Below, piece by piece: positions 1 to 7,894 of a stretch of 53,804 nucleotides of DNA. The stretch covers positions 1 to 53,804 of the forward strand of contig CAZJAK010000006.1 of NCBI GenBank assembly GCA_964543935.1, given 5' to 3'. The notes beneath the pieces were generated by a model. The model saw nothing but the letters and a program-made list of their open reading frames with translations. It ran no database searches and was not told the origin of the DNA. This DNA comes from JAAYDK01 sp964543935. GTDB lineage: Bacteria > Spirochaetota > Spirochaetia > Sphaerochaetales > Sphaerochaetaceae. Numbering within the stretch: the first letter of the stretch is position 1; every line of letters starts with the position of its first letter. A program made the position numbers and the translations under genes.

Positions 1-574
1 CCCGCAAGCGTTGGAACAAAGCGCGGTCATACATGCCCACCCCAAAAAACGGGTAGAGTGTGGGGACTATCGCAGTGCTCGGAAAGAACGGCATCGGATC
101 CACCATTCCCTCGCGCACCATCGGTGCTTGGATGGAGGGCATCGGTTCACCGTTACGATTCACGAGAGTCGGAACTACTGCCGCTGGACGATCGCTCCGG
201 CGCAACAACGCAAACAATTCCTCATCATTGAAAGCCAAAATCCGTTGATCGCTCCTGATGATGAAAAAATAGGTGGTGTAACACTCGTCCGCCATGGCGT
301 TCAATTTGGTCCCCATGGTGACAGGATTTTGAAAGACGATGAAAGTGACTTGCGGAAACATCGAGCGCAACTCGACCACCCGGCCCATCTCCTCGTACAT
401 GATCACGCTTACCGGCCAGCGAACCGCGTTCACACAGGCACCTACGGCATCGGTGAGTTCATCGACCGAACCAGTGGCAACAATGCCGACAGCAAGTTGC
501 TCCTCCCGGTGCAGTTGACTGATGCGTTTACCGATATCTTGTTTTCTGTGGAAGACTTGATAATTACTCGGCAT
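1..574 (-). CDS. Glycosyltransferase-like protein, 3' end beyond the window
   Basis: Open reading frame on the minus strand starting at ATG 572-574 and running off the left edge (about 191 codons visible). An in-frame TAG lies two codons upstream, so this ATG is the first possible start. It overlaps the proB stop by 11 bases, suggesting translational coupling. The translation looks like a GT-A type sugar transferase: an early beta strand (VGIVATGS), a run ending in FFIIRSDQRIL that resembles the region around a nucleotide-sugar/metal site, and GVGMYDRALFQRL near the visible end, which resembles an acceptor-side motif. No exact family can be assigned and the metal motif is not canonical. Function is inferred from pattern only; it could be another Rossmann-like protein. 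Confidence 0.5.
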   Translation of the reverse strand, partial: MPSNYQVFHRKQDIGKRISQLHREEQLAVGIVATGSVDELTDAVGACVNAVRWPVSVIMYEEMGRVVELRSMFPQVTFIVFQNPVTMGTKLNAMADECYTTYFFIIRSDQRILAFNDEELFALLRRSDRPAAVVPTLVNRNGEPMPSIQAPMVREGMVDPMPFFPSTAIVPTLYPFFGVGMYDRALFQRLR

Positions 575-1673
575 GATCTAGGAAAACGATATCCTCCGGA
601 CGGAATACGACATCCGCTTTTCGATTGCGCAACTTCAAAGGGATGTCTTTGCTCTGGCATCCTTCGAGTTCCACCAGTTCCGTGCTGTTGAAATAGGGGA
701 CGGCCTTGGCGATATCGTTGATCATCACCACATCGCCACACCGGAAGACTCCTTCAACCCCCACAATCCCGGAAGGCAACAAGCTTTTATGGGAACGCAG
801 AGCATCGACAGCCCCTTGATCGATCCTGATCGTCCCCATGGGTGTGCTGTTGAGAATCCAACGGGCCCGTTGGGACAACCGCTTGTCGGGATGAATGCAT
901 GTGCCGATCGGCTCTCCAGCCAAGATCCGTTGCAGGACCGCCGGTTGGTAACCGCTAGCGATAACCGATGAACAACCGCCCCTTTGAGCGATCCGTGCTG
1001 CTAAAAGTTTGGTTTTCATGCCGCCAGTGGAGAAAGTGCTGCCGGCATTTCCTGCATACGAAAGCACTTGTTCATCAAGTGAATCCAACTCGCTGATGAG
1101 CTTCGCTTGCCCGTCTCTTTTGGGATCGCCGGTATAGAGACCGTCGATGTCGGTCAGGATGACCAACAAATCGGCGTCTATCTTGCTCGCTACCAAAGCA
1201 CTCATCCGATCGTTGTCCCCGAACGCCGAGCCGATTTCCGCTGTACTGACCGTATCGTTCTCATTGAAAATCGGCACGACTCCAAGATCGAGTAGTTTCG
1301 TCACAGAGCTTTTTAAATTCACGAAGGTCTTGCGGTCGTTCATCTCGCTGCGGGTCAGCAGGACCTGAGAACACACCACGGAATGCCGTTTGAAGGCGTT
1401 GCGGTAATGGTACATCAAGATGGGTTGTCCGATGGAGGCGCACGCTTGTCGCAGAGCCACTTGCTTTACCGCTGCGGTATGACCGAGTTCCTTGGCGCCC
1501 AACCCGATCGCACCCGAAGTGACCAAAAGGACTTGCAGGCCTTTGTCCCGTATGGCCACGATGTCGTCGACAACCTTTTCGATGCGTTCAACATCGATTC
1601 CCGTCGCAGTGGTCAATAAGTTCGTGCCGACTTTGACCACCACCCGTTTCACATGGGAGAAATCACGCGCCAT
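564..1673 (-). CDS. proB: Glutamate 5-kinase
   Basis: 369 residues. Phosphorylates glutamate to gamma-glutamyl phosphate, the first step of proline synthesis, in the cytoplasm. The amino-acid-kinase domain (about residues 5-255) has the start VVVKVGTNLL, the glycine-rich SGAIGLG segment, the substrate loop FNENDTVS and the FGDNDRMSA motif with LTDIDGLY. A C-terminal PUA domain (about 275-350) is present, as in full-length ProB. Start chosen at ATG 1671-1673, with a GAGGGG about 12 bases upstream; a longer frame to 1772 lies entirely inside proA. It overlaps the proA stop by 11 bases and is expected to be co-transcribed with it. Gene order proA-proB is the reverse of E. coli. Feedback inhibition by proline is known for the family and not visible here. 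Confidence 0.95.
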   Translation of the reverse strand: MARDFSHVKRVVVKVGTNLLTTATGIDVERIEKVVDDIVAIRDKGLQVLLVTSGAIGLGAKELGHTAAVKQVALRQACASIGQPILMYHYRNAFKRHSVVCSQVLLTRSEMNDRKTFVNLKSSVTKLLDLGVVPIFNENDTVSTAEIGSAFGDNDRMSALVASKIDADLLVILTDIDGLYTGDPKRDGQAKLISELDSLDEQVLSYAGNAGSTFSTGGMKTKLLAARIAQRGGCSSVIASGYQPAVLQRILAGEPIGTCIHPDKRLSQRARWILNSTPMGTIRIDQGAVDALRSHKSLLPSGIVGVEGVFRCGDVVMINDIAKAVPYFNSTELVELEGCQSKDIPLKLRNRKADVVFRPEDIVFLDHAE

Positions 1674-3003
1674 GCTTGTCCGACCCCTCGCGGCATAACG
1701 ATGGACCGGCAGTGTCCAAGGATTCATGGATGAATGGACGGGCACTGTCGCCACTGTACGTGGCCACGACATGACCGTTTCCAGCCAACAACCATTTGGA
1801 AGTCATAAGGCCTGCCAATCCGACCGGCCCGCGGGCGTGGATTTTGCGGGTGCTGATGCCGACTTCTGCTCCGAGACCGAAGCGGTACCCGTCGGAAAAA
1901 CGGGTGCTGCAGTTCCAAAACACATCGGCAGAATCGACTCGGCAGAGAAATGCACGGGCGGTTTCTCCATCCTCCGTGACGATTGCATCGGTATGGCCAG
2001 AACCGTGCTCCGTGATGTGGGCTACCGCCTCGCCAAGGGAATCGACCACGGCGATAGCCACTTGATAATCCAGATATTCGGTATCCCAATCGGCTTTCTG
2101 GGCCGCTTCGCACGCGACGATCCTCTGGACCCTCTCATCGCCATGGATGCGCACCGACCACCGGTCGAGCGAGAGTTTGAGCATCGGGAGGAACTTCGCG
2201 GCCACGGCACTATGGACCAGGATGGTTTCAACCGCATTGCATACCGCAGGATATTGACATTTCGAGTCTGTGGCTATGACGACGGCTTTCTCCAAATCGG
2301 CTTTACTGTCTATATACAGCGAACACAATCCATCGGCATGGCCGAGAACGGGAATGTGGGTGTTGTCCATGATATAGCGGACAAATTCATTGGAACCTCG
2401 CGGGATGACGAGGTCGATCACATCATCCATCGCCAACATCAGGGCAACCTCTTCACGGTCCTCCAAATGGACGACCCAAGCGCTTGTGGCGCTAAAGCGA
2501 CTCAATGCCCTTTCCATGACCTTGACGATGGCCCTGTTGGTCGTCCGAGCTTCCCGACCGCCTTTCAGGACGATCGCATTACCGCTTTTCAAACAGAGGG
2601 AGACGATTTGGACCAAAGCATCCGGTCTGGATTCGAAGACCATCCCGATGGTGCCGATCGGCACACTCACCCGTTCCAACAGCAACGACTCGTCCAACAA
2701 CCGGCGTTCAGCGACCGTGCCGATTGGATCGTCTAGCTGCGCGACTTGACGCAATTGGCCACACACGTGGGTGATTTTTTCCTTATCGAAGACCAGCCGC
2801 TTGAGCAGGGGGAACGCCAGGTGTTCTTCCCGTGCCTGCATCAGATCGGCTTCATTAGCCTGTATGAGCGTCTCGGATTCACATTCCAACGCCTCCGCGA
2901 TCGCTAGCAACATACTGTCGCGCTCGATCCTGTCGGTGAGCGCCAACATCCGTTGCGCACGCCGGGCTTCGATAATTCTTGCCCTAAGCTCAAGATTGTC
3001 CAC
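1663..3003 (-). CDS. proA: Gamma-glutamyl phosphate reductase
   Basis: 446 residues. NADPH-dependent reduction of gamma-glutamyl phosphate to glutamate semialdehyde, second step of proline synthesis. Aldehyde-dehydrogenase-fold motifs are clear: GTIGMVFESRPDA, LKGGREA, LVIPRGSNEFV, and the catalytic cysteine in YPAVCNAVET at about residue 256. Start is GTG 3001-3003 with an AAGGTGG about 8 bases upstream; no earlier in-frame ATG fits. The protein is about 25-30 residues longer at the C terminus than the usual roughly 417; that extension overlaps the proB start and has no recognisable motif. First gene of the proA-proB-glycosyltransferase-like operon; a candidate promoter sits just upstream. 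Confidence 0.95.
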   Translation of the reverse strand: MDNLELRARIIEARRAQRMLALTDRIERDSMLLAIAEALECESETLIQANEADLMQAREEHLAFPLLKRLVFDKEKITHVCGQLRQVAQLDDPIGTVAERRLLDESLLLERVSVPIGTIGMVFESRPDALVQIVSLCLKSGNAIVLKGGREARTTNRAIVKVMERALSRFSATSAWVVHLEDREEVALMLAMDDVIDLVIPRGSNEFVRYIMDNTHIPVLGHADGLCSLYIDSKADLEKAVVIATDSKCQYPAVCNAVETILVHSAVAAKFLPMLKLSLDRWSVRIHGDERVQRIVACEAAQKADWDTEYLDYQVAIAVVDSLGEAVAHITEHGSGHTDAIVTEDGETARAFLCRVDSADVFWNCSTRFSDGYRFGLGAEVGISTRKIHARGPVGLAGLMTSKWLLAGNGHVVATYSGDSARPFIHESLDTAGPSLCREGSDKHGA

Positions 3004-3033
3004 GTCCTGCCACCTTGTTGCCGTCTTGTGGAC

Positions 3034-3062
3034 AGATTACTCGGAATCGAAGGGTGAATCAA
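3034..3062 (-). promoter_or_regulatory. Candidate sigma70 promoter for proA
   Basis: Minus-strand TTGATT (3057-3062), 17-base spacer, TAATCT (3034-3039), giving a leader of roughly 24 bases before the GTG start. The -10 is a weak match, so this is a plausible rather than firm call. Confidence 0.35.
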
Positions 3063-3066
3063 TGCC

Positions 3067-3095
3067 TTCTCCCGTTGTGTTTTTAGAAACATAAT
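3067..3095 (+). promoter_or_regulatory. Candidate promoter for the FecCD-type ABC operon
   Basis: TTCTCC (3067-3072), 17-base spacer, CATAAT (3090-3095), about 40 bases before the binding-protein start, whose AGGAGGG site lies in between. The -35 is weak. No riboswitch fold for cobalamin is visible in the short leader. Confidence 0.35.
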
Positions 3096-3134
3096 GGTAA
3101 CCTGATCCTGTCTCAGTCTTAGGAGGGCTTCCCA

Positions 3135-4250
3135 ATGATCCGTTTTACTACTGCGAAAGCAGGCATTATCATGGTTTTCATCACAGTTGTCATGCTCGTG
3201 TCGCCCATCATTGCCAAAGGTGCCTCCGAACAGACCCCTGTTGGCGCCTATGAGGCGCTCGATGCGTTGGGAAGGATTGTCCGTCTGGATGCCGCCCCCT
3301 CCACTATCGTCGTTCCCGGGAAAGCCGCCTTGATGCCGGCAGATGCGTTGTACCTCTTTGATCAAGCTCGTCAAGCGCGGGTGTATTTAGCCAAGACCGA
3401 CCAAGGGCTGGGTGATTTTTTCGATGTCTTGCTCAGAGATGAAGAACGATCGCCGAGGCTAGGCCAGCAAATCTCGGTTGAGGCGTTGATTGCACTCAAA
3501 CCCGACCTGGTCATAGCCAAGACCAGCAACCAAAGCGCTCTGGGTGAACGGCTTGATGACTTTGGGATTCCGGTATTCTACATGGAACTCGAGGACGCCC
3601 GGCAATGGAGTAGCGAGATAGAACAACTGGGCCGCCTGTTGGGCGATCAGAAGCGTGCCCAAGAGATTTCGGCTTTCTATAAAAATCGGGAAAACGTGGT
3701 GGTCGACACTTTGAGCACGTTGGCGCAAGCTGACAAGCCTCGCGTGTTGGTGTTGCAAGCAGCCTCGACCGACGGAACGACGGTCTTCTCGGTCGCACCG
3801 GCCGGATGGATCCAGACCTACATCGTGCAACAAGCGGGAGGAATACCGGTCTGGCTGGATGTTCCGTTCATCGACCAGGCCTGGAAGAAGGTTTCCTTTG
3901 AGCAAATCGCCATGTGGAAACCCGATGTCGTCTATATCGTCAGCTACCGAAGCGACGCAGCGGCTTTTTTACAAGAGATCGAAGCCGATACGCGGTGGCA
4001 AGCCCTCCACGCAAGCAGCGCTGTGTCGGTGAAAGCGATTCCAGCTGATTATGTGAATTTCGCCCAGTCGGACAGCCGTTGGATCTTGGCATTGGAATTC
4101 ATGGCCGCAGACCTTCACCCCGACAAGTTCCCCTTGTTTTCCATGGTTGAACGGATTGAATCGTTCTATCGTCAGCTCTACCGGATCGAGGATGAGGCGG
4201 TCATAGCCCGGCTTGTCGCGGCCTACCGCACCTCGGTCGGCGTGCGCTAA
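3135..4250 (+). CDS. ABC transporter substrate-binding protein, BtuF/FepB type
   Basis: 371 residues. Periplasmic receptor of a FecCD-family importer for iron complexes, haem or cobalamin-like ligands. An N-terminal hydrophobic signal segment (about residues 9-30) is followed by a two-lobed class III binding-protein fold: SVEALIALKPDLVIA in lobe 1, the long linking helix around SSEIEQLGRLLGD, and EQIAMWKPDVVYIV in lobe 2. No lipobox cysteine is visible, so it is probably soluble or held by an uncleaved signal. Start ATG 3135 has AGGAGGG 8 bases upstream. The permease follows after 14 bases. The substrate cannot be read from sequence. Confidence 0.85.
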   Translation: MIRFTTAKAGIIMVFITVVMLVSPIIAKGASEQTPVGAYEALDALGRIVRLDAAPSTIVVPGKAALMPADALYLFDQARQARVYLAKTDQGLGDFFDVLLRDEERSPRLGQQISVEALIALKPDLVIAKTSNQSALGERLDDFGIPVFYMELEDARQWSSEIEQLGRLLGDQKRAQEISAFYKNRENVVVDTLSTLAQADKPRVLVLQAASTDGTTVFSVAPAGWIQTYIVQQAGGIPVWLDVPFIDQAWKKVSFEQIAMWKPDVVYIVSYRSDAAAFLQEIEADTRWQALHASSAVSVKAIPADYVNFAQSDSRWILALEFMAADLHPDKFPLFSMVERIESFYRQLYRIEDEAVIARLVAAYRTSVGVR

Positions 4251-4264
4251 AGCGGGCACCGTTC

Positions 4265-5257
4265 ATGGCTGTTTCACCAAAACGCAACCTGATACTGTTG
4301 TCCATCGCTTTGGTCGTGGCCATGCTGGCAACTCTGTTCATCGGACGCTATCCTCAAGCGGGCTTTCACTTCTCGCGCGGGATGCTCGCCGATGCAGTGA
4401 TGCGTGCCATCGTGCTCGACATCCGTCTTCCACGGATTCTGCTTGCCGTCGTTGGCGGTGCCACTTTAGCAGCTGCAGGAACCACTTTCCAATTGTTGTT
4501 CGCCAATCCATTGGTCGAACCGGGTTTATTGGGAGTATCGCAAGGGGCTTCCTTTGGAGCTGCCCTCGTTATTGTCCTGTTCGGCCATGCCCCTGCCACA
4601 GTTCAACTCAGCGCAACCATATTCGGCCTCGGGGCATTGGGTTTAGCCTACCTCTTGGCTCGTTCGTTCACCTTCGGCGGTTGGATTCTCCGGTTGCTCC
4701 TGGCGGGCATTGCGGTGGGTGCCTTCTTTTCAGCGGCTTTGTCGATCATCAAACTCGTGGCCGACCCATCGACCAAGTTGCAGGACATCACCTTCTGGAT
4801 GATGGGAGGATTATACAACGCCACTTGGGAAACCATCCTACCGGTCATGCCGGTCGCAGGGGTCTCTCTCGCGGTTCTCTCTGCTTTCCGGTGGAGAATG
4901 AACATTTTGTCACTGGATGACCGCACCGCCCATTCGATCGGTTTATCACCACGCAGGGAAAAAACCTTGCTGTTGTGCGTAGCGACCATTGGGACGACAG
5001 CGATTGTCTCAGTTTCTGGCATCGTCAGTTGGATCGGGTTGATCATCCCGCATGCCAGCCGGCGCCTGTTCGGTACCGACACCCGCAATTCATTGAGCGG
5101 ATCGATGGTGTTGGGAAGTCTGTTCATGCTTGTCTGCGACACCTTGGGGCGGACGTTGCTCGCCGGCGAAATCCCCTTGGGGGTGTTGACCAGCATGATC
5201 GGCACAATCGCCTTCACCATTTTGTTGTCGGCCAAACGATCGGGAGCCGGCTTATGA
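4265..5257 (+). CDS. ABC transporter permease, FecCD family
   Basis: 330 residues with about nine to ten hydrophobic segments. Inner-membrane channel of the importer. Family motifs are visible: RLPRILLAVVGGATLAAAG near residue 60, NPLVEPGLLGVSQGA near residue 85, and the cytoplasmic coupling segment near GRTLLAGEIPLGVLTSMIG close to the C terminus. FecCD permeases work as homodimers, which agrees with a single permease gene in the operon. Its TGA overlaps the ATPase start in an ATGA arrangement, so the two are translationally coupled. Confidence 0.9.
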   Translation: MAVSPKRNLILLSIALVVAMLATLFIGRYPQAGFHFSRGMLADAVMRAIVLDIRLPRILLAVVGGATLAAAGTTFQLLFANPLVEPGLLGVSQGASFGAALVIVLFGHAPATVQLSATIFGLGALGLAYLLARSFTFGGWILRLLLAGIAVGAFFSAALSIIKLVADPSTKLQDITFWMMGGLYNATWETILPVMPVAGVSLAVLSAFRWRMNILSLDDRTAHSIGLSPRREKTLLLCVATIGTTAIVSVSGIVSWIGLIIPHASRRLFGTDTRNSLSGSMVLGSLFMLVCDTLGRTLLAGEIPLGVLTSMIGTIAFTILLSAKRSGAGL

Positions 5258-6027
5258 AAAGCGTCTATGCAGTCCGGCAGGTATCGTACAGCTACCCTTC
5301 AAGCACATCACGAGCATTGCAAGCGGTCGACTTGAGTTTCCCCGAGCATTCAACCACAGCTCTGCTAGGACCGAACGGAGCCGGCAAGACCACCTTGATG
5401 GATGTGTTGTTGGGGTGGAAACGACCTACATGCGGATCAGTCGAGCTGTTCGGACGTCCGTTGCATTCATACGGGCGTGCCGAGTTGGGGACCTTGGTGA
5501 GTCTGGTCCCGCAAGAGGAAGCCTCGCGTTTTTCCTTCACAGTGCTCGATTATGTTCTGTTCGGGCGTTCCCCTCACCTCCATCAGCTGGCGATGCCGCG
5601 GCCGGACGATGTCGCCATCGCCCTTGAAGCCTTACAGCAAACTGGTTTGGAACAGGTGAGCACGAGGAATGTCAGCGCATTGAGTACCGGAGAACGCCAG
5701 TTGGTATTGCTTTCCCGAGCCCTAGCCCAACGCCCCAAAGTGTTGTTGCTCGATGAACCTACCAGCAATCTCGACCCCGGCAACACCTCCCGCACTGTCC
5801 GTATTCTCAAGGATGTGGCTGCCTCTGGTTTGACTGTGGTGTTCACCACACACGACCCGAATTTAGCTGCCGAACTGGCAGACCGGGTCGTGATGATCAA
5901 GCATGGCAGCATCATCCATTCAGGGACGACAGAGGAAGGACTCCAGGAAGGGCTGTTGTCGGAACTCTATGGGACGACCATGCTTGTACGTCGGTTCGAT
6001 GGAAAAACGTTCATTGCCAGAGGTTGA
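5254..6027 (+). CDS. ABC transporter ATP-binding protein, FecE/BtuD type
   Basis: 257 residues. Energises the FecCD importer from the cytoplasmic side. Walker A GPNGAGKTT, Q-loop around LVPQEEA, signature LSTGERQ (a variant of LSGGQ), Walker B VLLLDEPTSNLDP and the switch histidine in VFTTHDPN are all present. The start ATG 5254 overlaps the permease stop by four bases; a longer frame from 4975 lies inside the permease gene and is not used. The C-terminal part after about residue 210 resembles the short regulatory tail of cobalamin and siderophore ATPases. No clear terminator follows; the next 85 bases lead to a separate gene. Confidence 0.9.
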   Translation: MKSVYAVRQVSYSYPSSTSRALQAVDLSFPEHSTTALLGPNGAGKTTLMDVLLGWKRPTCGSVELFGRPLHSYGRAELGTLVSLVPQEEASRFSFTVLDYVLFGRSPHLHQLAMPRPDDVAIALEALQQTGLEQVSTRNVSALSTGERQLVLLSRALAQRPKVLLLDEPTSNLDPGNTSRTVRILKDVAASGLTVVFTTHDPNLAAELADRVVMIKHGSIIHSGTTEEGLQEGLLSELYGTTMLVRRFDGKTFIARG

Positions 6028-6055
6028 TCATCTTTACCAAATCCACACACGAGGT

Positions 6056-6067
6056 GGGTGGCCACCC
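6056..6067. promoter_or_regulatory. Perfect 12-base palindrome upstream of a small membrane protein gene
   Basis: GGGTGGCCACCC, 46 bases before the next start codon and just upstream of an AT-rich TATATATTAT stretch (6081-6090) that could serve as a -10 region. It could be an operator or part of a weak terminator for the ABC operon; no T tract follows. Confidence 0.3.
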
Positions 6068-6112
6068 TTGCCGGCTTGTGTATATATTATGGTCGGATGG
6101 AGGAATACATAG

Positions 6113-6520
6113 ATGGAAGACCAACAACACTTCACAGACGATGCATATCGCCAAGAGCAAATGATAACCAAACCTGAGCAGGTACCACACGAAGGGGAAC
6201 AGCAAGGGATTTCCCCTTTCGTCCTGGGAATCCTGGCCGTGTTAGGATTGCTTCTGGGCATGGGACCGAACATCATCCTTTCGCTCGTGTTAGGAATCGT
6301 GGGCTTGTTCCAAGCCAACGCGTCGTTGAAAAAGCATGACAATAGTTATGCCAAGACAGGAAAGGTCCTGTCCACCATCGCGGTGATCGTAGCTGGTTTG
6401 GCAGTCGCCGCCGGCATTGTGGCGATGGTATCGGGGATCGGGCATGGTTTCGGCATGTACCGCATGATGAACAACACGGTGGTCATGCCCCGCATGACAA
6501 TGCAACGTTTCTGGTACTGA
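6113..6520 (+). CDS. Small two-helix membrane protein, DUF4190-like
   Basis: 135 residues: a polar N terminus of about 34 residues, then two hydrophobic segments (about 35-68 and 82-106) joined by a short basic loop containing KKHDNSYAKTGK, and a methionine-rich tail (YRMMNN, MPRMTMQRF). The layout matches DUF4190-type proteins, where a small membrane hairpin of unknown role follows a disordered region. Start ATG 6113 has GGAGGA 9 bases upstream. It stands alone, convergent with ygeW, and shares a hairpin terminator with it. No function can be assigned. Confidence 0.65.
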   Translation: MEDQQHFTDDAYRQEQMITKPEQVPHEGEQQGISPFVLGILAVLGLLLGMGPNIILSLVLGIVGLFQANASLKKHDNSYAKTGKVLSTIAVIVAGLAVAAGIVAMVSGIGHGFGMYRMMNNTVVMPRMTMQRFWY

Positions 6521-6538
6521 CAACGATCTTGCCACCAT

Positions 6539-6572
6539 ACAGAAACGACACCCTGCGGGGTGTCGTTTCTGT
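6539..6572. terminator. Bidirectional hairpin between convergent genes
   Basis: Perfect 15-base-pair stem (6539-6553 with 6558-6572) and a TGCG tetraloop, between the small membrane protein gene and the end of ygeW. There is no strong T tract on either side, so it may be an imperfect intrinsic terminator or mainly a 3'-end stabiliser. Confidence 0.65.
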
Positions 6573-6594
6573 GTAATGTAGTGCAAAGCGCACC

Positions 6595-7794
6595 TTATTT
6601 GATCCGCTTCACCCCTGCATCGAGCAGCTCGGAGAGCTTCTTGGACGGGTCGCGGAACTTCGAGAGGAATATCATGGCTGCAATGATGTACGGCTTGTAG
6701 GAAGCCTCCTTGTAGAGGGGCACCCGGTAGCGGTCGAACACGCTGGCGGCACACTCGCCCTGCTTGCAACTCACGCCGGTGATGTCGGCCGGCAAGCAAT
6801 GCATGTACAAGGCTTTGCCATGTTTAGTGGTAGCCATCAGCTCTTCGGTGCATTCCCAATCCTTGAACTTGGCGTTGTTCACCAGACAGCGCTTTTCGAG
6901 GTCTTTGAGCTCATCGAACTTGCCCTCTTCAACCAGCTTGGTCCGTTCCTCCATGACGGCGAAAGGAGCCCAGCTCTTCGGGTAGACAATGTCGGCATCC
7001 TTGAATGCCTCGGCCATGCTGGAGACTCGCTTGTACGTTCCTCCCGACTTGGCGGCGTTAGTCTTGGCGACCTCTTCCACTTCGCTCATCACGTTGTATC
7101 CTTCCGGATGAGCCAACACCACATCCATGCCGAAGCGAGTGAACAGTCCGATCACTCCTTGGGGGACTGAGAGGGGCTTGCCGTAGGAGGGGCTGTAAGC
7201 CCACGTCATAGCGACCTTCTTGCCTTTCAGGTTCTCGATTCCGCCAAACTCATTGATGACATGGAGCAAGTCGGCCATCGATTGGGTCGGGTGGTCGATA
7301 TCGCATTGGAGGTTGACCAAGGTCGGCCGTTGCTCGAGCACTCCATCGTCGTAACCTTCCTGCACGGCTTCGGCCACCTGCTTCATGTAGGCATGACCCT
7401 TGCCGATATACATGTCATCGCGGATGCCGATGACATCGGCCATGAAGGAAACCATGTTGGCTGTTTCTCTGACCGTCTCGCCATGGGCGATTTGGCTGGT
7501 CTTTTCGTCCAAGTCCTGAACCTCAAGTCCGAGCATGTTGCAAGCGCTAGCGAAACTAAAGCGCGTGCGGGTGGAGTTGTCGCGGAACACAGAGATTCCC
7601 AAGCCGCTGTCGAACACCTTGGCGGAAATGTTATTCTCACGCAAAGCCCTGAAAATCTCGGCAACTTCGAACGTAGCGGCGATTTCATCGTCGCTCTCCT
7701 TCCAGGTAAGGAAAAAATCGTTGAGGTACATGTTCTGAGTCTTCAGCGACTTCAGGTCCTCAATCATCTTCCGGATAGTGGCGATGTCTTTCAT
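6595..7794 (-). CDS. ygeW: Knotted carbamoyltransferase YgeW
   Basis: 399 residues (E. coli YgeW is about the same length). A transcarbamoylase-fold enzyme tied to selenium-linked purine breakdown, thought to remove a carbamoyl group from an open-chain ureido intermediate to give carbamoyl phosphate. Seen here: the carbamoyl-phosphate loop DNSTRTRFSFA, the HPTQSMADL motif, and HCLPADITGVSC near the C terminus, which is YgeW-like rather than ornithine- or aspartate-specific. Start ATG 7794 has GGAGGT four bases upstream; a frame extended to 7971 overlaps xdhD and lacks a site. It follows xdhD by 100 bases and has its own candidate promoter. No carbamate kinase gene is in the window. Confidence 0.93.
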   Translation of the reverse strand: MKDIATIRKMIEDLKSLKTQNMYLNDFFLTWKESDDEIAATFEVAEIFRALRENNISAKVFDSGLGISVFRDNSTRTRFSFASACNMLGLEVQDLDEKTSQIAHGETVRETANMVSFMADVIGIRDDMYIGKGHAYMKQVAEAVQEGYDDGVLEQRPTLVNLQCDIDHPTQSMADLLHVINEFGGIENLKGKKVAMTWAYSPSYGKPLSVPQGVIGLFTRFGMDVVLAHPEGYNVMSEVEEVAKTNAAKSGGTYKRVSSMAEAFKDADIVYPKSWAPFAVMEERTKLVEEGKFDELKDLEKRCLVNNAKFKDWECTEELMATTKHGKALYMHCLPADITGVSCKQGECAASVFDRYRVPLYKEASYKPYIIAAMIFLSKFRDPSKKLSELLDAGVKRIK

Positions 7795-7831
7795 ATGACC
7801 TCCATTTTGCAATTCCATTTCATGTTTCCCG

Positions 7832-7885
7832 ACTATACCATGCCGCTGTTGGCGCTGTCCAGTTATCGTGTTGCAGTTTGTTGCA
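7832..7885 (-). promoter_or_regulatory. Candidate ygeW promoter with two TGCAACA repeats upstream
   Basis: Minus strand: TGGACA (7856-7861), 18-base spacer, TATAGT (7832-7837) preceded by TGG. Immediately upstream, two direct copies of TGCAACA (7869-7875 and 7879-7885) recur with a 10-base period; the nearer copy is 7 bases from the -35. The same heptamer forms a palindrome at the same distance from the ygfK -35. Confidence 0.5.
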
Positions 7886-7894
7886 TGAATCCCG

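Noticed and set aside
1726..2736. Open frame of 336 codons on the plus strand, antisense to proA
   Set aside because: Same reasoning: proA is certain, and the antisense product has no recognisable motif or ribosome site.
3003..3134. Cobalamin riboswitch before the FecCD-type operon
   Set aside because: The region is only about 130 bases, shared with the divergent proA promoter, and lacks the conserved B12-box sequence.
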